A DNA stretch of 64,000 bases from Aspidiotus rigidus (taxonomy: Eukaryota > Arthropoda > Insecta > Hemiptera > Diaspididae). The stretch spans positions 4,278,001 through 4,342,000 of the forward strand of contig JAVHKY010000028.1 of assembly GCA_035079385.1 (NCBI GenBank), given 5' to 3'. Shown piece after piece: positions 30,578-42,300 of this stretch. Position numbers and translations under genes: made by a program. The notes below the pieces were generated by a model, which was not told the DNA's origin, searched no databases, and worked only from the letters and a program-made list of their open reading frames with translations. The stretch's first letter is position 1. Every line of letters begins with the position of its first letter.

Positions 30578-31915
30578 TGTTGTACTCACGAATTCAAATA
30601 ATTATTCGAATATATTTTTCGAATAAGTATTTTCTCTCGCGCGTCAACTGTTCTTTTCATGTTGCTTTCATCTTCGTTCGTAACGAACGCGTACTCTACG
30701 CGAACTACCCCCAAAAGTAGAAAATACTCCTACCACCGTCCTCACGTGATCGCGCCGAGATCGCGCCCAAAACACCCTATAAAATAGGCTCCGCGAGCCA
30801 CTTTTCGTCACTTCTCTTTCGGCTTCACCCAGCTTACTCTCCTGCTTTCCTGCTAGCTCTCTCGCTTCTCTCCTTGCCTTCTTTCTTTATTTTCATAGCT
30901 TCTTTCCACAACCTCTTCGGACTGTTCGCCGCGGTGCCCGCGGGTATAGTCTCCTCATTCTCGACTTACTCGGCTTCCTCAGCTTCCCTCGCTTTCTTCT
31001 CGCTTACCTATCCCTTCGGGTTATTCTCCGCGGTGTCCGCGGGTTTAGCTTTCTTATCTTCTCCGAACTTCTTCCTGTTGCTCGCCGCGGTGTCCGCGGG
31101 TACAACAGCGTATCCTCTCGGTTAGCCTCCGCGGTGTCCGCGGGACTGATCTGTTCACTTCTCCGAACTTCCTCCTGTTGCTCGCCGCGGTGTCCGCGGG
31201 TACAACAGCGTATCCTCTCGGTTAGCCTCCGCGGTGTCCGCGGGGCTGATCTGTTCACTTCTTCAAACTTCCTCCTGTTGCTCGCCGCGGTGTCCGCGGG
31301 TACAACAGCGTATCCTCTCGGTTAGCCTCCGCGGTGTCCGCGGGGCTGATCTGTTCACTTCTTCAAACTTCCTCCTGTTGCTCGCCGCGGTGTCCGCGGG
31401 TACAACAGCGTATCCTCTTGATTAGCCTCCGCGGTGCCCGCGGGACTGATCTACTAACATCTCCAAACTTCCTTCTGTTGCTCGCCGCGGTGTCCGCGGG
31501 TACAACAGTACATCTTCTTGGTTAGCCTCCGCGGTGTCCGCGGGACTGAACTGCTCATCTTCTCCGAACTTCCTCCTGTTGCTCGCCGCGGTGTCCGCGC
31601 GTACAACAGTGCTTCCTCTTGATTAGCCTCCGCGGTGACCGCGGGACTGGTCTTCTCTTCCCCCCTCAACTTTGCAGCACCGGCCGATCACTCTCCAGCT
31701 TTCTTTAATTCCAGTCAACCGTTCTTCTCCCTCTCTCTTTCACTCATTTGTTGTCGTATTATCGAAATAAACGTACATTGCTATACACCGAAAGAGACTT
31801 TTTTCTTTATAATGTCGCGTAACGCCGATCCTTCGCCCGAGGCGTTCAGGAGCCTTTGGAGCCGACAGGTTCCTATTTCCTCTTCATCGTGGCGTACGGA
31901 CCGCCGTGCGCAACA
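30578..31915 (+). mobile_element. solo LTR, 1338 bp
   Basis: Starts TGTTGTACTC and ends GCGCAACA, with TGTTG/CAACA as perfect 5-bp inverted ends. It is flanked by the 4-bp duplication GACT (30574-30577 and 31916-31919). It contains a TATA box (TATAAAAT, 30778-30785) and a poly(A) signal (AATAAA, 31766-31771) in the right order for an LTR transcript. No internal gag-pol remains, so it is the product of LTR-LTR recombination. The short frame from ATG 31812 is not supported. Confidence 0.85.
30929..31645 (+). repeat. 100-bp tandem array of CCGCGGTGTCCGCGG palindromes within the LTR
   Basis: About 14 copies of CCGCGGTGTCCGCGG or close variants, spaced alternately about 42 and 58 bases apart, giving a 100-bp higher unit present six times or so between 31028 and 31645. 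Each can form a GC-only hairpin. They lie downstream of the TATA box, in the part expected to be transcribed. Confidence 0.85.
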
Positions 31916-32320
31916 GACTCTACGCAGACGACTATAGTATATCCGTCAAATTCAAATTACCAAGCCGAGCACATTTATGTCTCCAAGATAACCTCAACAA
32001 CCTATCACACTGGGCATCAGAAAACGGTTCCTGTTTCTCAGAAAAGAAAACACCTCATTATCTTTCGCCACAGAAGACCTATCCCAACTATACCTCCTCT
32101 CACACTCAACAAAAAACAAATTCACACCCTTAATACAACAAAATTTTCCGGCCTCATATTCGATCAAACTTCAACCTGGATACCACATATTAAATACCCT
32201 AAATCAACAGAGATTTAACAGAAAAGAAAAAGGTGGTGCCATTTTCTAAAAGTAACACGAAATAACATAAAAGTTATGTCAAAAAATCGACATGCGCTGG
32301 CTTTGGCAAATTGTATCTAG

Positions 32321-34534
32321 ATTGACTATATTGCAATCAATAAGTGGTTCCGCAATTCTATAACACGCGCAGCGGCCTATCCAGGTGCGGACATCCACTC
32401 AGATCATAACCCCGTAATAGCAAATACAAATTTAAGACTCAGCAGAATGAAAAAATCAACTGGAAGAAGAAGAATCGACACCCAAATGCTACTGTCAAAG
32501 GGAAATATCAAAAACGCTTTCTCGGCACGCGGTAATGAAGAACTACGCGTAAAACACACTGAGCAATTATATGATATTGAAGGGATGTGGTCCTCGTTTA
32601 GAAATATAACGAAAAACGCGGCAGAACAAATTGTCGGACACGAAAAGAGAGTTAAGAAAAACCAGTGGATGACGGAAGATATCCTACAGTTGATGGAAAA
32701 CCGCAGAAAAGAGAAGATAAAAAATGACATACCAGAATATAAACGTATCCACCGTGAGATCCGAACAAAAATCCGGGAAGCCAAAGAAAAATGGATGGAA
32801 GAAAGAAGCGATGAGCTAGAGGAGCTCATAAAAAAGAACGACGCAAGAGGCGTACACCAAAAAGTAAAAGAACTGGCTGGCGCATACAAGAAAAATAACC
32901 TCTCACATATAACAGACGATAATGGAGAGCTAATAATTGAAGAAGATGAAGTGGCAGAAACATGGAGAGAGTATACCTCCTCTCTGTTTGAGGATGATAG
33001 AGCGGCCGCACCACCGCCAATACAAGAATTGGAAGGGCCAGATATCATGAAGAGCGAGGTGGAATACGCAATAAAGATAGCTAAAAAGAACAAGGCCACT
33101 GGCCCCGATGAAGTCTACGCTGAATACCTGAAGCTACTGGACGACGGAAGCCTGAGCTACCTAACAAAGTTGTTCAACCTTGTCTACAACAGCGGTGAAA
33201 TTCCCGATGACTGGAAAAGGTCGGCTTTTGTTATGCTACCTAAAAAACCAAAGGCGTCCAAATGTAAGGACCATCGCCCGATCTGCCTAATGAGTCACTG
33301 TTTAAAGGTCTTCTTGCGGGTCCTCCACACCCGTCTGTACAGGAAAATGGAAATGCCAAGCGGAGACACCCAGCTTGGGTTTAAGGGTGGCCTCGGTACC
33401 AGAGAGGCACTTTTCTGTTTGAATAATTTTGTGCAGAATTGCTACGACCAGCAACAGAACGTCTACATGTGCTTCATCGACTACGAAAAAGCATTTGACA
33501 GCGTTAAACACAATCAACTAATGGAATGCCTACGGAAGGTGGACGCTGATGGGAAGGACTTGAGAATAATTGGCAATCTATACTGGCATCAGACAGCATG
33601 CGTCAAGCTGAAAAATAACAGGATGACGAGGGAGTTTGAGATCAGAAAAGGAGTACGACAAGGGTGCATCCTCTCCCCAATGCTTTTCAACGTATATGTG
33701 GAGCAGGTGTTCCTGGAAGCCCTCCAAGACCTTGAGGTCGGCATTAAAGTCAACGGACGTGTAGTGAACAACATAAGATATGCAGACGATACTGTACTAA
33801 TAGCAGGAAATCCTAATGAATTACAGACCATCCTGGATGAAGTAAATGCCAAAGGAAGGAACGCCGGCCTAAAAATAAACACAGATAAAACCAAGCTGCT
33901 AGTCGTCTGCAGAGAAGAACCCGAACCTTTTACAATACAAGCTCATGGTAGAAGTATAGAAAGAGTGTCTCGGTTCAAGTACCTGGGTGCCTGGGTGAAC
34001 GAGAAATGGGACCCAGAGATGGGAATCAAATCAAGGATTGAGCAAGCGAGACAGGCGTTCCTAAAGTACAGACGGCTCTTATGTGATCAGCACCCGGCCT
34101 TTCCAACACGTTACAGAATGGTTAAGTGTTATGTATGGTCAGCCCTACTATACGGAATGGAGGCATGGACACTGAAAGTACGAACAATAAACCGGCTGGA
34201 GGCGTTCGAGATGTGGACAATTCGCCGAATGCTGAAGATATCGTGGACTCAGAAATTGAGAAACTCGGAAGTCCTGGACATGGCCGATGTAGAGAGACAG
34301 TTGTTCAACAATATAAAAGAGCGAAAGATCAGTCATCTCGGCCATATACTTCGCGGAGAAGAAAAATATTCCCTTCTACAGTTGATTTTGGAAGGGAAGA
34401 TAGAAGGAGGAAGGCGCGGAATCGGCCGGAAAACAATGTCATGGCTCTGGAATATACGTAATTGGACGGGAGTATCCAGCTTTGGAGAACTATGCCGAGC
34501 GGCAGAAACGCGTTCTCTCCGCATCATTGCATGA
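32321..34534 (+). CDS. RTE-type LINE: endonuclease end and complete reverse transcriptase
   Basis: The frame is open from 32321 (no start codon; the element is truncated here) to 34534, about 737 codons. It opens with the last part of the apurinic-type endonuclease, including SDHNPV (a catalytic His motif). An N-terminal RT extension rich in Lys/Glu follows, then ATGPDEVYAEYLKLL, FIDYEKAFDSVKH (first Asp), RQGCILSPMLFNVY, IRYADDTVLIAG (catalytic YADD), and a C-terminal region with RRLEAFEMW-type spacing (RLEAFEMWTIRRMLKISWT) and HLGHILRGE, as in RTE/BovB-like LINEs of insects. No stop or frame shift interrupts it, so the insertion is young. Confidence 0.9.
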   Translation: MDYIAINKWFRNSITRAAAYPGADIHSDHNPVIANTNLRLSRMKKSTGRRRIDTQMLLSKGNIKNAFSARGNEELRVKHTEQLYDIEGMWSSFRNITKNAAEQIVGHEKRVKKNQWMTEDILQLMENRRKEKIKNDIPEYKRIHREIRTKIREAKEKWMEERSDELEELIKKNDARGVHQKVKELAGAYKKNNLSHITDDNGELIIEEDEVAETWREYTSSLFEDDRAAAPPPIQELEGPDIMKSEVEYAIKIAKKNKATGPDEVYAEYLKLLDDGSLSYLTKLFNLVYNSGEIPDDWKRSAFVMLPKKPKASKCKDHRPICLMSHCLKVFLRVLHTRLYRKMEMPSGDTQLGFKGGLGTREALFCLNNFVQNCYDQQQNVYMCFIDYEKAFDSVKHNQLMECLRKVDADGKDLRIIGNLYWHQTACVKLKNNRMTREFEIRKGVRQGCILSPMLFNVYVEQVFLEALQDLEVGIKVNGRVVNNIRYADDTVLIAGNPNELQTILDEVNAKGRNAGLKINTDKTKLLVVCREEPEPFTIQAHGRSIERVSRFKYLGAWVNEKWDPEMGIKSRIEQARQAFLKYRRLLCDQHPAFPTRYRMVKCYVWSALLYGMEAWTLKVRTINRLEAFEMWTIRRMLKISWTQKLRNSEVLDMADVERQLFNNIKERKISHLGHILRGEEKYSLLQLILEGKIEGGRRGIGRKTMSWLWNIRNWTGVSSFGELCRAAETRSLRIIA

Positions 34535-34596
34535 GACATCGACGTCATGATAACCGCCAACGCTCTAGGAGTATGGCAGCGCAAGAAGAAGAAGTT
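32321..34596 (+). mobile_element. 5'-truncated RTE LINE insertion
   Basis: The 5' truncation point at 32321 abuts older LINE-derived DNA. The 3' end, about 60 bases past the stop, is AAGAAGAAGAAG (34584-34595), the short tandem tail that RTE elements have instead of poly(A). The 3' UTR is very short, as usual for this clade. Confidence 0.8.
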
Positions 34597-34824
34597 ACAT
34601 GTATCTATACATGAAGGTCAGGTGTAAGAATATGCTGGCATATTCTGCATATTCTTGCACGCTGGCTACTCGCAAACAAAATATGTGATTTAGGAAAACA
34701 AAATGCGAAAGCTTTTTTAAAATATTGAAAGAATGAGGACTGTAATATGTTCCTTCTTCAGAATGACGAAATGATTGCAACAATACGAAAAAACAGACGT
34801 TCGGGCACCTTTTGAAACTTCTGA
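34597..34824. other. flank of RTE insertion, no gene
   Basis: AT-rich spacer; a small inverted repeat, AGAATATGC/GCATATTCT, at about 34627-34655 is the only structure seen. Confidence 0.4.
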
Positions 34825-35430
34825 GGTCGGGGGGTGGTCAAATTTGGCATCACTTGATGGGAAATTGTATAAGAAATAATTTCGATTTCTTGTAATTTTT
34901 CCAAAACACGAAAATTTCGAAGACGTTTTGTCCCCTTTTGGATGGATTTACGGATATTTGGGTGCGGTAAAAATGGGCATCAGTTGATAGAAAATTTTAT
35001 GGAGAATAATTTTTGTGTCGCGTAATATTTTCATATTTTTCGAGATAATTGAGAAAGATAGAAATGTTGAAAAACGTGGACCCTCCCTTGTGGACCGACT
35101 ATCACATGTTGGGAGCGGTGAAATTTGGTGTCAATTGAAAGGAAATTTTACGAGGAATAATTTTTGTTTATTAATTTTTTCATAAGCGGCATATTTTCCG
35201 AGATAATCGCAAAAAACTGAAAATCCGGAATTGTATCGACCCCCTGTGGACTTTCATGGCTCTGGGGGCGAAAAAATGTGACACTACCTGATGGAAAATT
35301 TTATAAGGAACACTTTTGATGTCTTGTAATTTTTTCATAGGCGGCTTATTTTTCAAGATAATCGTAAAAAACTAAAATTTGGGAGACGTTCCGGCCCCCT
35401 CTGTGGTTTGCCAGGGGGCTGGGGCGGTGA
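34825..35430 (+). repeat. diverged tandem repeat, about 150-bp period
   Basis: Four to five units with TTGATGGGAAATT-type, ATAATTTTTGT-type and GAGATAATCG-type blocks in the same order, starting near 34831, 34959, 35109, 35261 and 35410. Strongly diverged, so an old satellite or decayed tandem transposon. Confidence 0.6.
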
Positions 35431-36060
35431 ACTTTCAGGGTGGGTTCAGGGCATCTAGACTAACACATTTCAGCAATAAAACCTTTGTCCCCAATTTTTT
35501 CCGAGTAGCCCTCTTTTTTCATCCAATTTTCCTGTACTACATTCCTTCATAATTAGGCCCCTACAGTCGAAAAATGTGATCAGCATTATGATGTAGCGAC
35601 AATGACGGCGAACAAACTCTCTGGTCGCTTGTCGTTGTGTGAAGGTACTGACTGTCGTGGTATTGGTGTGGAGGCGAGATAATCAAACTCATATTCGTGC
35701 ATCCATGTTATCTCCTAATTTACCGTCGCGTAGAGAACGTTTTTCCTACCATCCCCCTTTCTGGTCTATCCTTATCCGACGTCTATCCTTGATTTTCTCC
35801 TTTGTCTCCCATTATCTCAGCTCTATCACAATCCACTACCGAGAGCGATAATAATACAAATCGAACTTTTTAGGTTTCACCGGCGACTTTTGGTCGGTGA
35901 CTTTTGGTCGTCGGCGAGACAGTGTATGATTCTTTTTCCGCATCGAGGGACTTATCTCTCGGTGCCGAATTTAAGATTCGTATTCTCGCGATTTCGAACA
36001 CGTGCTTCCCTCCAATTCTTTCTTATTTCTCACCTCATTATCCACAAGCCCACCAATTCA
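35431..36060. other. no recognisable gene
   Basis: No domain seen. It may contain the missing 5' part of the MULE/ZSWIM-like gene, but no motif of its N-terminal domain was identified. Confidence 0.35.
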
Positions 36061-36064
36061 TCAA

Positions 36065-38071
36065 TTGTTAGAATAACATCCGTTAATTAGTGAAAAAGCG
36101 TTGGGGGTGTGCGGTGTAGACGAAAATGAAAGGGGCGTCATAGCTGACCTATATGATACAAATTGCAAGGTGAGCCAGATTTCACGAGTAATACAGAATA
36201 AATTCGATAAAAGTCTCTCCACGCAAAAAATTCGTAATCTAATACAGAAGTTAACCCCTGCTACAAGTAACAGTACTTTGCTGCAAAACTTTTTGGAGCA
36301 AAATGAGAGCGAGGGAGGGATTGTGGAGTATGAATTGGACACTACGCGTAATGTGATAGTCCTCTTTACCTATATCATCTCACGTTATGCATAAAGCTTT
36401 CCTAGATTCTAGTTGCACTGTTGTGCAAGTGGACACATCCTTTGACTTCGATTCGTCCAAATATAAGGTTTGCGGATTTTGCTACCTTAACTCAAATACA
36501 AACAAGAGTGAAATGGGCGCCTTAGCTTTCTTATCTGAAGAGACAGCTGCAATTTTCAGATCTGCTTTTCTGTTCTTCAAAAGAATGTGTTCTCAGTCAG
36601 TTACCGTTTTCATAGTGGACAAAGATTTCACAGAAATAGCCGTCCTGCGTGAAATCTTCTCGACAGCCACCATAATACTGTGCAATTTTCACGTAATCAA
36701 GTATTTGAAGAACGTGATTGCAACTGCTTTAGTGAAGGTTGAAGAAAAAAATGACTTAATGAAGAAGTTTAAATCTGCAATGTACGGTCTCTCTGAAGAA
36801 GATTACAAAACAAAGAAAACAGAATTCCTCATAGCTTCAAAGGGTGTTCAAGTTCGAGTCAACAAAATTAATGTTCTACTAGAGGATCAGTTTAGAAACA
36901 ACTGGCATACTTGCAGAGAAATGTGGGTCGCGTTCTATCGTCAAAACCTACCGACACTCGGGGATAATACCAATAATCTAATTGAAAGGTCGTTTTGGAC
37001 CTTGAAGCAAAGTATTAAAGCGCGTTTTCCCTCTCTCCCAGCAATTGAGCAGAGTGTGATGCATCTAATTGCTTTTTGTGACCAACGAATCACGCAAGCA
37101 ACAATGACCGCAAGTTTAAAGTCTTTCAAAATACATGATACTGACCCTCGTATTAGCGTGTTAAATGAGGCTGCTTCCTTAAGTCTTAATGAACGCGGAT
37201 GTAAATTGTCCTATAGAGCGTTGAAAGCGCTGGAGGAGAGGCGACCGAATCTGAGTGTTGTAGCTGATGGTATTCTAGAGAGGTATGAAAATGATGAGAA
37301 AATCTACTGTACTTCATGCACAGAATGTGTGTGTACATTCTACTGTCAACACCAGTCACCGTGCCGCCATGTGATCTTCAAGCGAGAAGCTTCCTCGCTT
37401 CCGCTCTTCGAACTATCGTTGTTTCATGCTCGATACTACAAGAGTACATCAAACGAAAGCTGTACGCCCCTCGACATGGAAAATTTTGCATCTGAAGAAG
37501 TTCCTCAGGAGGTCCAATGCACGGAAAATGTTTTGAGCAGTCGAGAAAAATACAACCTCATTCTACCTGTAGTCCTGAACATCGCTTCCATCGCATCTAG
37601 CCATGGAACCGATCAATTCAAATCTTACTTACAAAGTATGAGGAAGATTGAGGATTTGGTTAGAGAAGGAAAAGCCATCAACTGCGCATTCGAGCACGCT
37701 GCAAATCACATAACAGAAGGATCTGGTGCGGTAGAGGACTCTTCTATTGTTCCCCCTCCACCTCCACCCACTGATGTAACGGGGATGGAAGAAAAGAATC
37801 TAGAGGAAGAAAATAGGGTGGCAGAGGGCTCCTCAAAGAGCAAGTGTTTAAAACGAAAATCAAAGCCAGAGGACGACCAAAACGTGCGGTCCATCAGCTC
37901 TGTGCATTCAATAAGTCGGCTGCGGATAGAACTTCCAAACCATTACCACAGATACGGAAACGTAAATTGGTGCAAGAAAACGAATCGAGTAAACCAAAAA
38001 GACGACGCCGATCTGATAAAAGTTCCGTTTGCCATGATCTCCTGAACAATGACAGCATCATAACTGACTGA
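36065..38071 (+). pseudogene. MULE/ZSWIM1-3-like transposase-derived gene, two frame shifts
   Basis: Three frames carry consecutive parts of one protein. (1) To about 36355: helical segment (VIQNKFDKSLSTQKIRNL). (2) 36357-37850: MULE-type RNase-H-like domain with VVQVDTSFDF (first Asp), FIVDKDFTE (second acidic motif) and CNFHVIKYL, then a helical region, then a SWIM zinc finger CVCTFYCQHQSPCRH at about 37325-37370. (3) From about 37844: a basic tail with the AT-hook-like RGRPKR and a KPKRRRR cluster, to a stop at 38071. The ZSWIM1/ZSWIM3 group descends from such transposases and keeps SWIM followed by a basic RGRPK tail, so the tail in frame 3 is the true one. The N-terminus is missing or unrecognised. 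No terminal repeats found. Confidence 0.75.
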
Positions 38072-39137
38072 TGCTCTGTTCACGTCCATGAAGAGTGTAT
38101 TGTGGACCTAGATACCTGCCCACCTTGCCACTCATAAGTGCGTAGTATTCATGTATTTGTAATTATTTCCGATGTATTTGATTTGCAGAAATGATCTAAT
38201 GTTAAGCTTCTTACTGTAATTAAAATTTTTAATAGTACCTACGAATAACCATTTTAGCCGTCGGTACGGTCCCTACGAATGACCTCAACCATTTATTAAA
38301 ATATTTTTCAAAGTTTCTGCTCCCTTTAGTTCTTTACCTGTGATCTAACCCCAGGGCATCGACCCGAATACTTATTTTTACAATGACATCGACCGCCGCG
38401 GGCTACCTGCAAGGAGCCGATTCCACACGCCTCCAATGAGACTTTGTGTGCGGTAATAGGAGTATACAGTAGTTTGCGCTAACAACAGGTGTATGCAGCA
38501 AATGATAGAAGAAAGATTTTTTGAAGATATAATTTGACTTTTTGAAGACAGTGTTATAGCACCGCACACAAAGTACTTGAATTCAAAATGACCCAAAATA
38601 TTTTATTCAAAAAGAGGATAGGATGTAACACGTTGGTAGGCATCGATTTAAACTGAACTAACTGAAAAGCGTTTAGGTACTTCAAGGGTTTACCAAATTT
38701 CATCACAAAGATCAAAGATTAAAATTATATACATTGACATAGAAAGGTAAAGGTTATATGTGACATTAAAATGGATTAAAGTTTGAAGATTATGTGCGCA
38801 TGAACTTTGACTGTGAGAATGGAATAGTAGCATGGGTAACGGGTATCCGGAGATCTGGCGTATAACAAAAGACAGTCTTAGAAGCTCTGAGAAAGTGAGA
38901 AAGAAGAGAAAATAATCAGATCTCCACGCGATTATCAAAAACCTCGATATTCCTCTAGTATCTCTACATTGATTTTCCTACAATATATATCTTTGTATTT
39001 TATTCTTTCAAATAAATATCGGACTTTATTTATTTATCTTAATAAACTCCGATTGTACTTTAACATTCAATCAAATATTTATACTTCAATCATCTACACC
39101 GTACACTTCTTCTCTTAAAACTAAGGCACTTCAGCCA
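38072..39137. other. intergenic, no gene supported
   Basis: AT-rich. CACACAAAGT and ACTTTGTGTG, with neighbouring GCGGT/ACCGC bases, occur as an inverted pair at about 38441-38455 and 38562-38577, suggesting a small decayed fold-back element of about 140 bases. Confidence 0.4.
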
Positions 39138-39173
39138 TATAAATAGTCAGTCAGTTCTCTTTTTGCGCTCAGT
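39138..39173 (+). promoter_or_regulatory. core promoter: TATA box and initiator
   Basis: TATAAATA at 39138-39145 and TCAGT at 39169-39173 are 31 bases apart start to start, the normal spacing for an arthropod TATA/Inr promoter. The first ATG of the coiled-coil gene lies about 220 bases downstream. Confidence 0.6.
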
Positions 39174-39393
39174 AGTTCCTTGTTTGCATCAAGTCGGGTT
39201 ATATCTTGAACACATATTTTTCATTTTTGGATTAACTTTTTGTGCACCTAGTGATCTACATCCCGTTCAGTACTCGGTCATAACAGTGCGGCACATACTT
39301 TTTGGAAACGTCAACACCAGCAAAACTCGAATTCAATAACTTGTCAATTTAAAACTTGAAGAATTCACTCCAAGAAAAGTTCAACAAAAAGCC

Positions 39394-42300
39394 ATGGCAG
39401 CTCAAAAGAAGTTCGTCAAGGACGAAAGCAAACGTATAAAACTTGAAATGGACTCGCAGCAACGTCGGGGAGAGAGATACGCGAATTTTACACCCAGAGA
39501 CTTTGTAATTGCAGTCCCGGATAATTTTAGACCCAGAGACTTTGTAATTGCAATCCCGGATGTGATGAAACAACGTAAATTGCCGCAGAAACCCATGGAA
39601 TCTCAAAAGAAATTGGACCAAAAAGTCATGGACGAGAATATGAGGAAACGCACGAATAAAAAGAAATTCGAAATGGACTTGCAGAAATATAACAGAGAAA
39701 GAGACGTGAGTGTATTCTTTAGTTCACGTACATAATGATATTGATTTTTGAGTTGTCAGAGTTAGATGATTACTCGTTATTTTTGCGTCCTTTTTCTATT
39801 GTTTCAGGCTGGAAGATTTTAATGGGAATAGGGGAACACTCGATGGTTGAAGACTCATAAAATACTCGATACTCTTCAGGATTATTAATAAAATTATTCT
39901 TTTGTGAATCAGTACTGGTAGAATAGGAAACAATATGTTTTATAAGTTCACTTCTCCAGAACTCATCTCTTTTCTTATCATCCAATATCCTTTGTTCTGC
40001 TCAACGATATTTAAATAATATTATTTTTTACTCTTCATTATCTTTTATTTAATAATCTTCGTTGAATTATTTTCTGTCTTTCCAAGGTGGCGGGTCTCTC
40101 TGGACCCCCCCCCCCATTGTCATTTTTGTTCAAGTTGAGACCTTATAGTGCGTGGATCACGGAATATGGCTCTCTTCCTCCTCCACCAATATTATAGTAT
40201 ACCATACGTATGTTACGATAACAAGCAGACGAGCTCTTCCTTACAGATTTTTTCTTAATTTTGTCCCAATGATTATTACAGAATTTTTAGTGATTTTCAG
40301 GACATTCTATTTTACAATATAATATTACAACAAATATCTATAATATGGAATCATTAGCCAAATCTGCAAGAAACAAAGGGAACAATTAGGCGCATCCGAA
40401 TTGAGTACCGAAGGGAGGGGGGGGGGGCAGTAAAATAATATTCACTTTGAGAATAATAGACTGGGTAGAAATTATGCGGATAAGTTTGATACGTTAAGGA
40501 ATAGGGAAACGATCGCAAATTGCCCAGTCAGATTATGCAATTTTACAACAAAATTACCTTGGATGATAAAAAAACGACTTATTCGAATACTGTGATAAGA
40601 ATGGTACCGCCATTGCTAATTTAAGGCAAAGATTCAGTCGCCCATGGAGATAATCGTCACTGTTTTGATCATTTCGGGGAAAAAGATGTTCCCGAAAACA
40701 AGATTAAAAAATTTTCTGGCATAGCCAAATAAACAAAGATCATGTTTCATGTCTCTTATATTAATATCAGTCATCTTGAAATATTTTAGTCTAGGCTTCT
40801 ACTAGGTCAAGTGTTCGTGAGATACTACTCGTGTGCCTCCTTACCTTTCTTGACGTCGTATAAGTCTTGTATAAGAAATATTTTGAGGTAGGTATCGCCT
40901 TTCTTGGGGCACACTCGCTCCGCTCGTTCGCCCTCTTTCTTAGTCCCTGTCTCGGTTTACCATAAGTCTGATATAAAAATATTTTGGCTTTTGCCTTTCG
41001 CGGGATGAATCACCCACGGGGTAAGTGTACGCACACGCGGGGTATACTCGCAAATTTCTGAATCACCCACGGGGTAAAGATGTGCACGCGCAAACGCACA
41101 CACGCACGCGGGGTGTACTCGCAAATTTCTGAATCACTTATAGGGTAGAGATTTGCACGCACACGGTCTCTCTTGACGGCGAAAACGTTATTGGATGATG
41201 CTAACAAAAAAGCAGACACATATCTAGCGAGAGCTGTAAAAGCCGAAGAGAAACTGGTTAGTAACATTCAATTTTCATTCGGGGGGGGGGGGGGGGGGTG
41301 TACTCGAGAATTTCAAAATCGGGGTACGGTGAGACAAAAGACATGAAACATGTCAACACAGTGAGCAAACTACCTGCGCTTTTGTTTCTTCATTGAGAGA
41401 ATCACGACTTTCCTCAAGACTCAATAATTAATAGTAGCGAGGGACTTTTTTAGATAGATACCATGTTTTACGAGCGTATGTTCACGAGCAATGCACACCT
41501 TCATTCATAAATAGAAAACGGATTCTTCGGCATTTGCCAAATCATTTCTAAGCGGCCGAATAGGATGAAAATGATATAGAAACGCGTTTCAAGGGTAGTA
41601 GAGCCCAAGAGCAAAATTTTATTTTGCCCAAAATGGGTGTAATTGCCGAATATTGGCCGAAAGTGCTCTTGTTAAAAATTTCAACAAAAATGTACCCTCC
41701 AATTTGAAAAAATCAGCGAATTTTCGCCAAAACCGCACTTTTTTACAAGTTTTTAATACATGGTGTAAAATAAGAGAAACCCTGGAGGAGAAATAGGTAC
41801 TTAGAATAGTGAAAATAAATACAGTCACGTAACAAATTTAATTATTTTCACTATACTCTGTGAACATACCTCGTATTTTCGAGGAGTTCGTACATCTCAG
41901 AGATAAGTACTTCACGGGTAAAAATTTTTGTAAAATGACCACATTTCATATGATTTTTTCCTCCTATGACCATTAAATTCCAAATATTTGTTCATGTTGC
42001 CGAAAAGTGCCGAAATGTACCTATCTTCATAAATTCAAACCATTTATCACCTCAATGAAACACCAATTAAATCTAGGGCTCTTTTTCAAATCTCAAATTC
42101 GTCTTTTCGAATGTCTCGATGTCCAAATTTCAAAGTTATACCCCGAATAAAGGAAATAGACGCATTCCACGTCGGATAAGAGATTTTATAAAATTAATCA
42201 AAATCTTCGCCTTCATAAAATCGTTGAAATGACAAAACGTTTCGATAAGTACCGAACGAGTATCCCGTTGACAATGCATGGTGGAGATATAGCATATTAT

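Larger units (their letters stand above)
30129..32220 (+). pseudogene. jockey/I-type LINE reverse transcriptase, decayed and interrupted by a solo LTR
   Basis: Left part (30129-30577): RT fingers/palm sequence in shifting frames, with FFDLERAF (first catalytic Asp region), LRGNLPNILKTFFENRL and GVPQGSVFSVFLF. Right part (31920-32220): begins at the YADD box (YADDYSISVKF) and continues with LQDNLNNLSHWASENG and FSEKKT, typical of the RT thumb. The LTR between them was inserted immediately before the YADD codons and duplicated GACT. Several frame shifts and stops show that the LINE was already old. Confidence 0.85.

Noticed and set aside
31004..31669. Overlapping open frames on both strands in the solo LTR
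   Set aside because: The 100-bp array keeps frames open by chance; there is no start context, and similar frames occur on both strands.
32404..33099. 231-codon minus-strand frame
   Set aside because: It is the shadow of the RTE reverse transcriptase frame; Ser/Phe-rich composition reflects antisense of Lys/Glu-rich coding.
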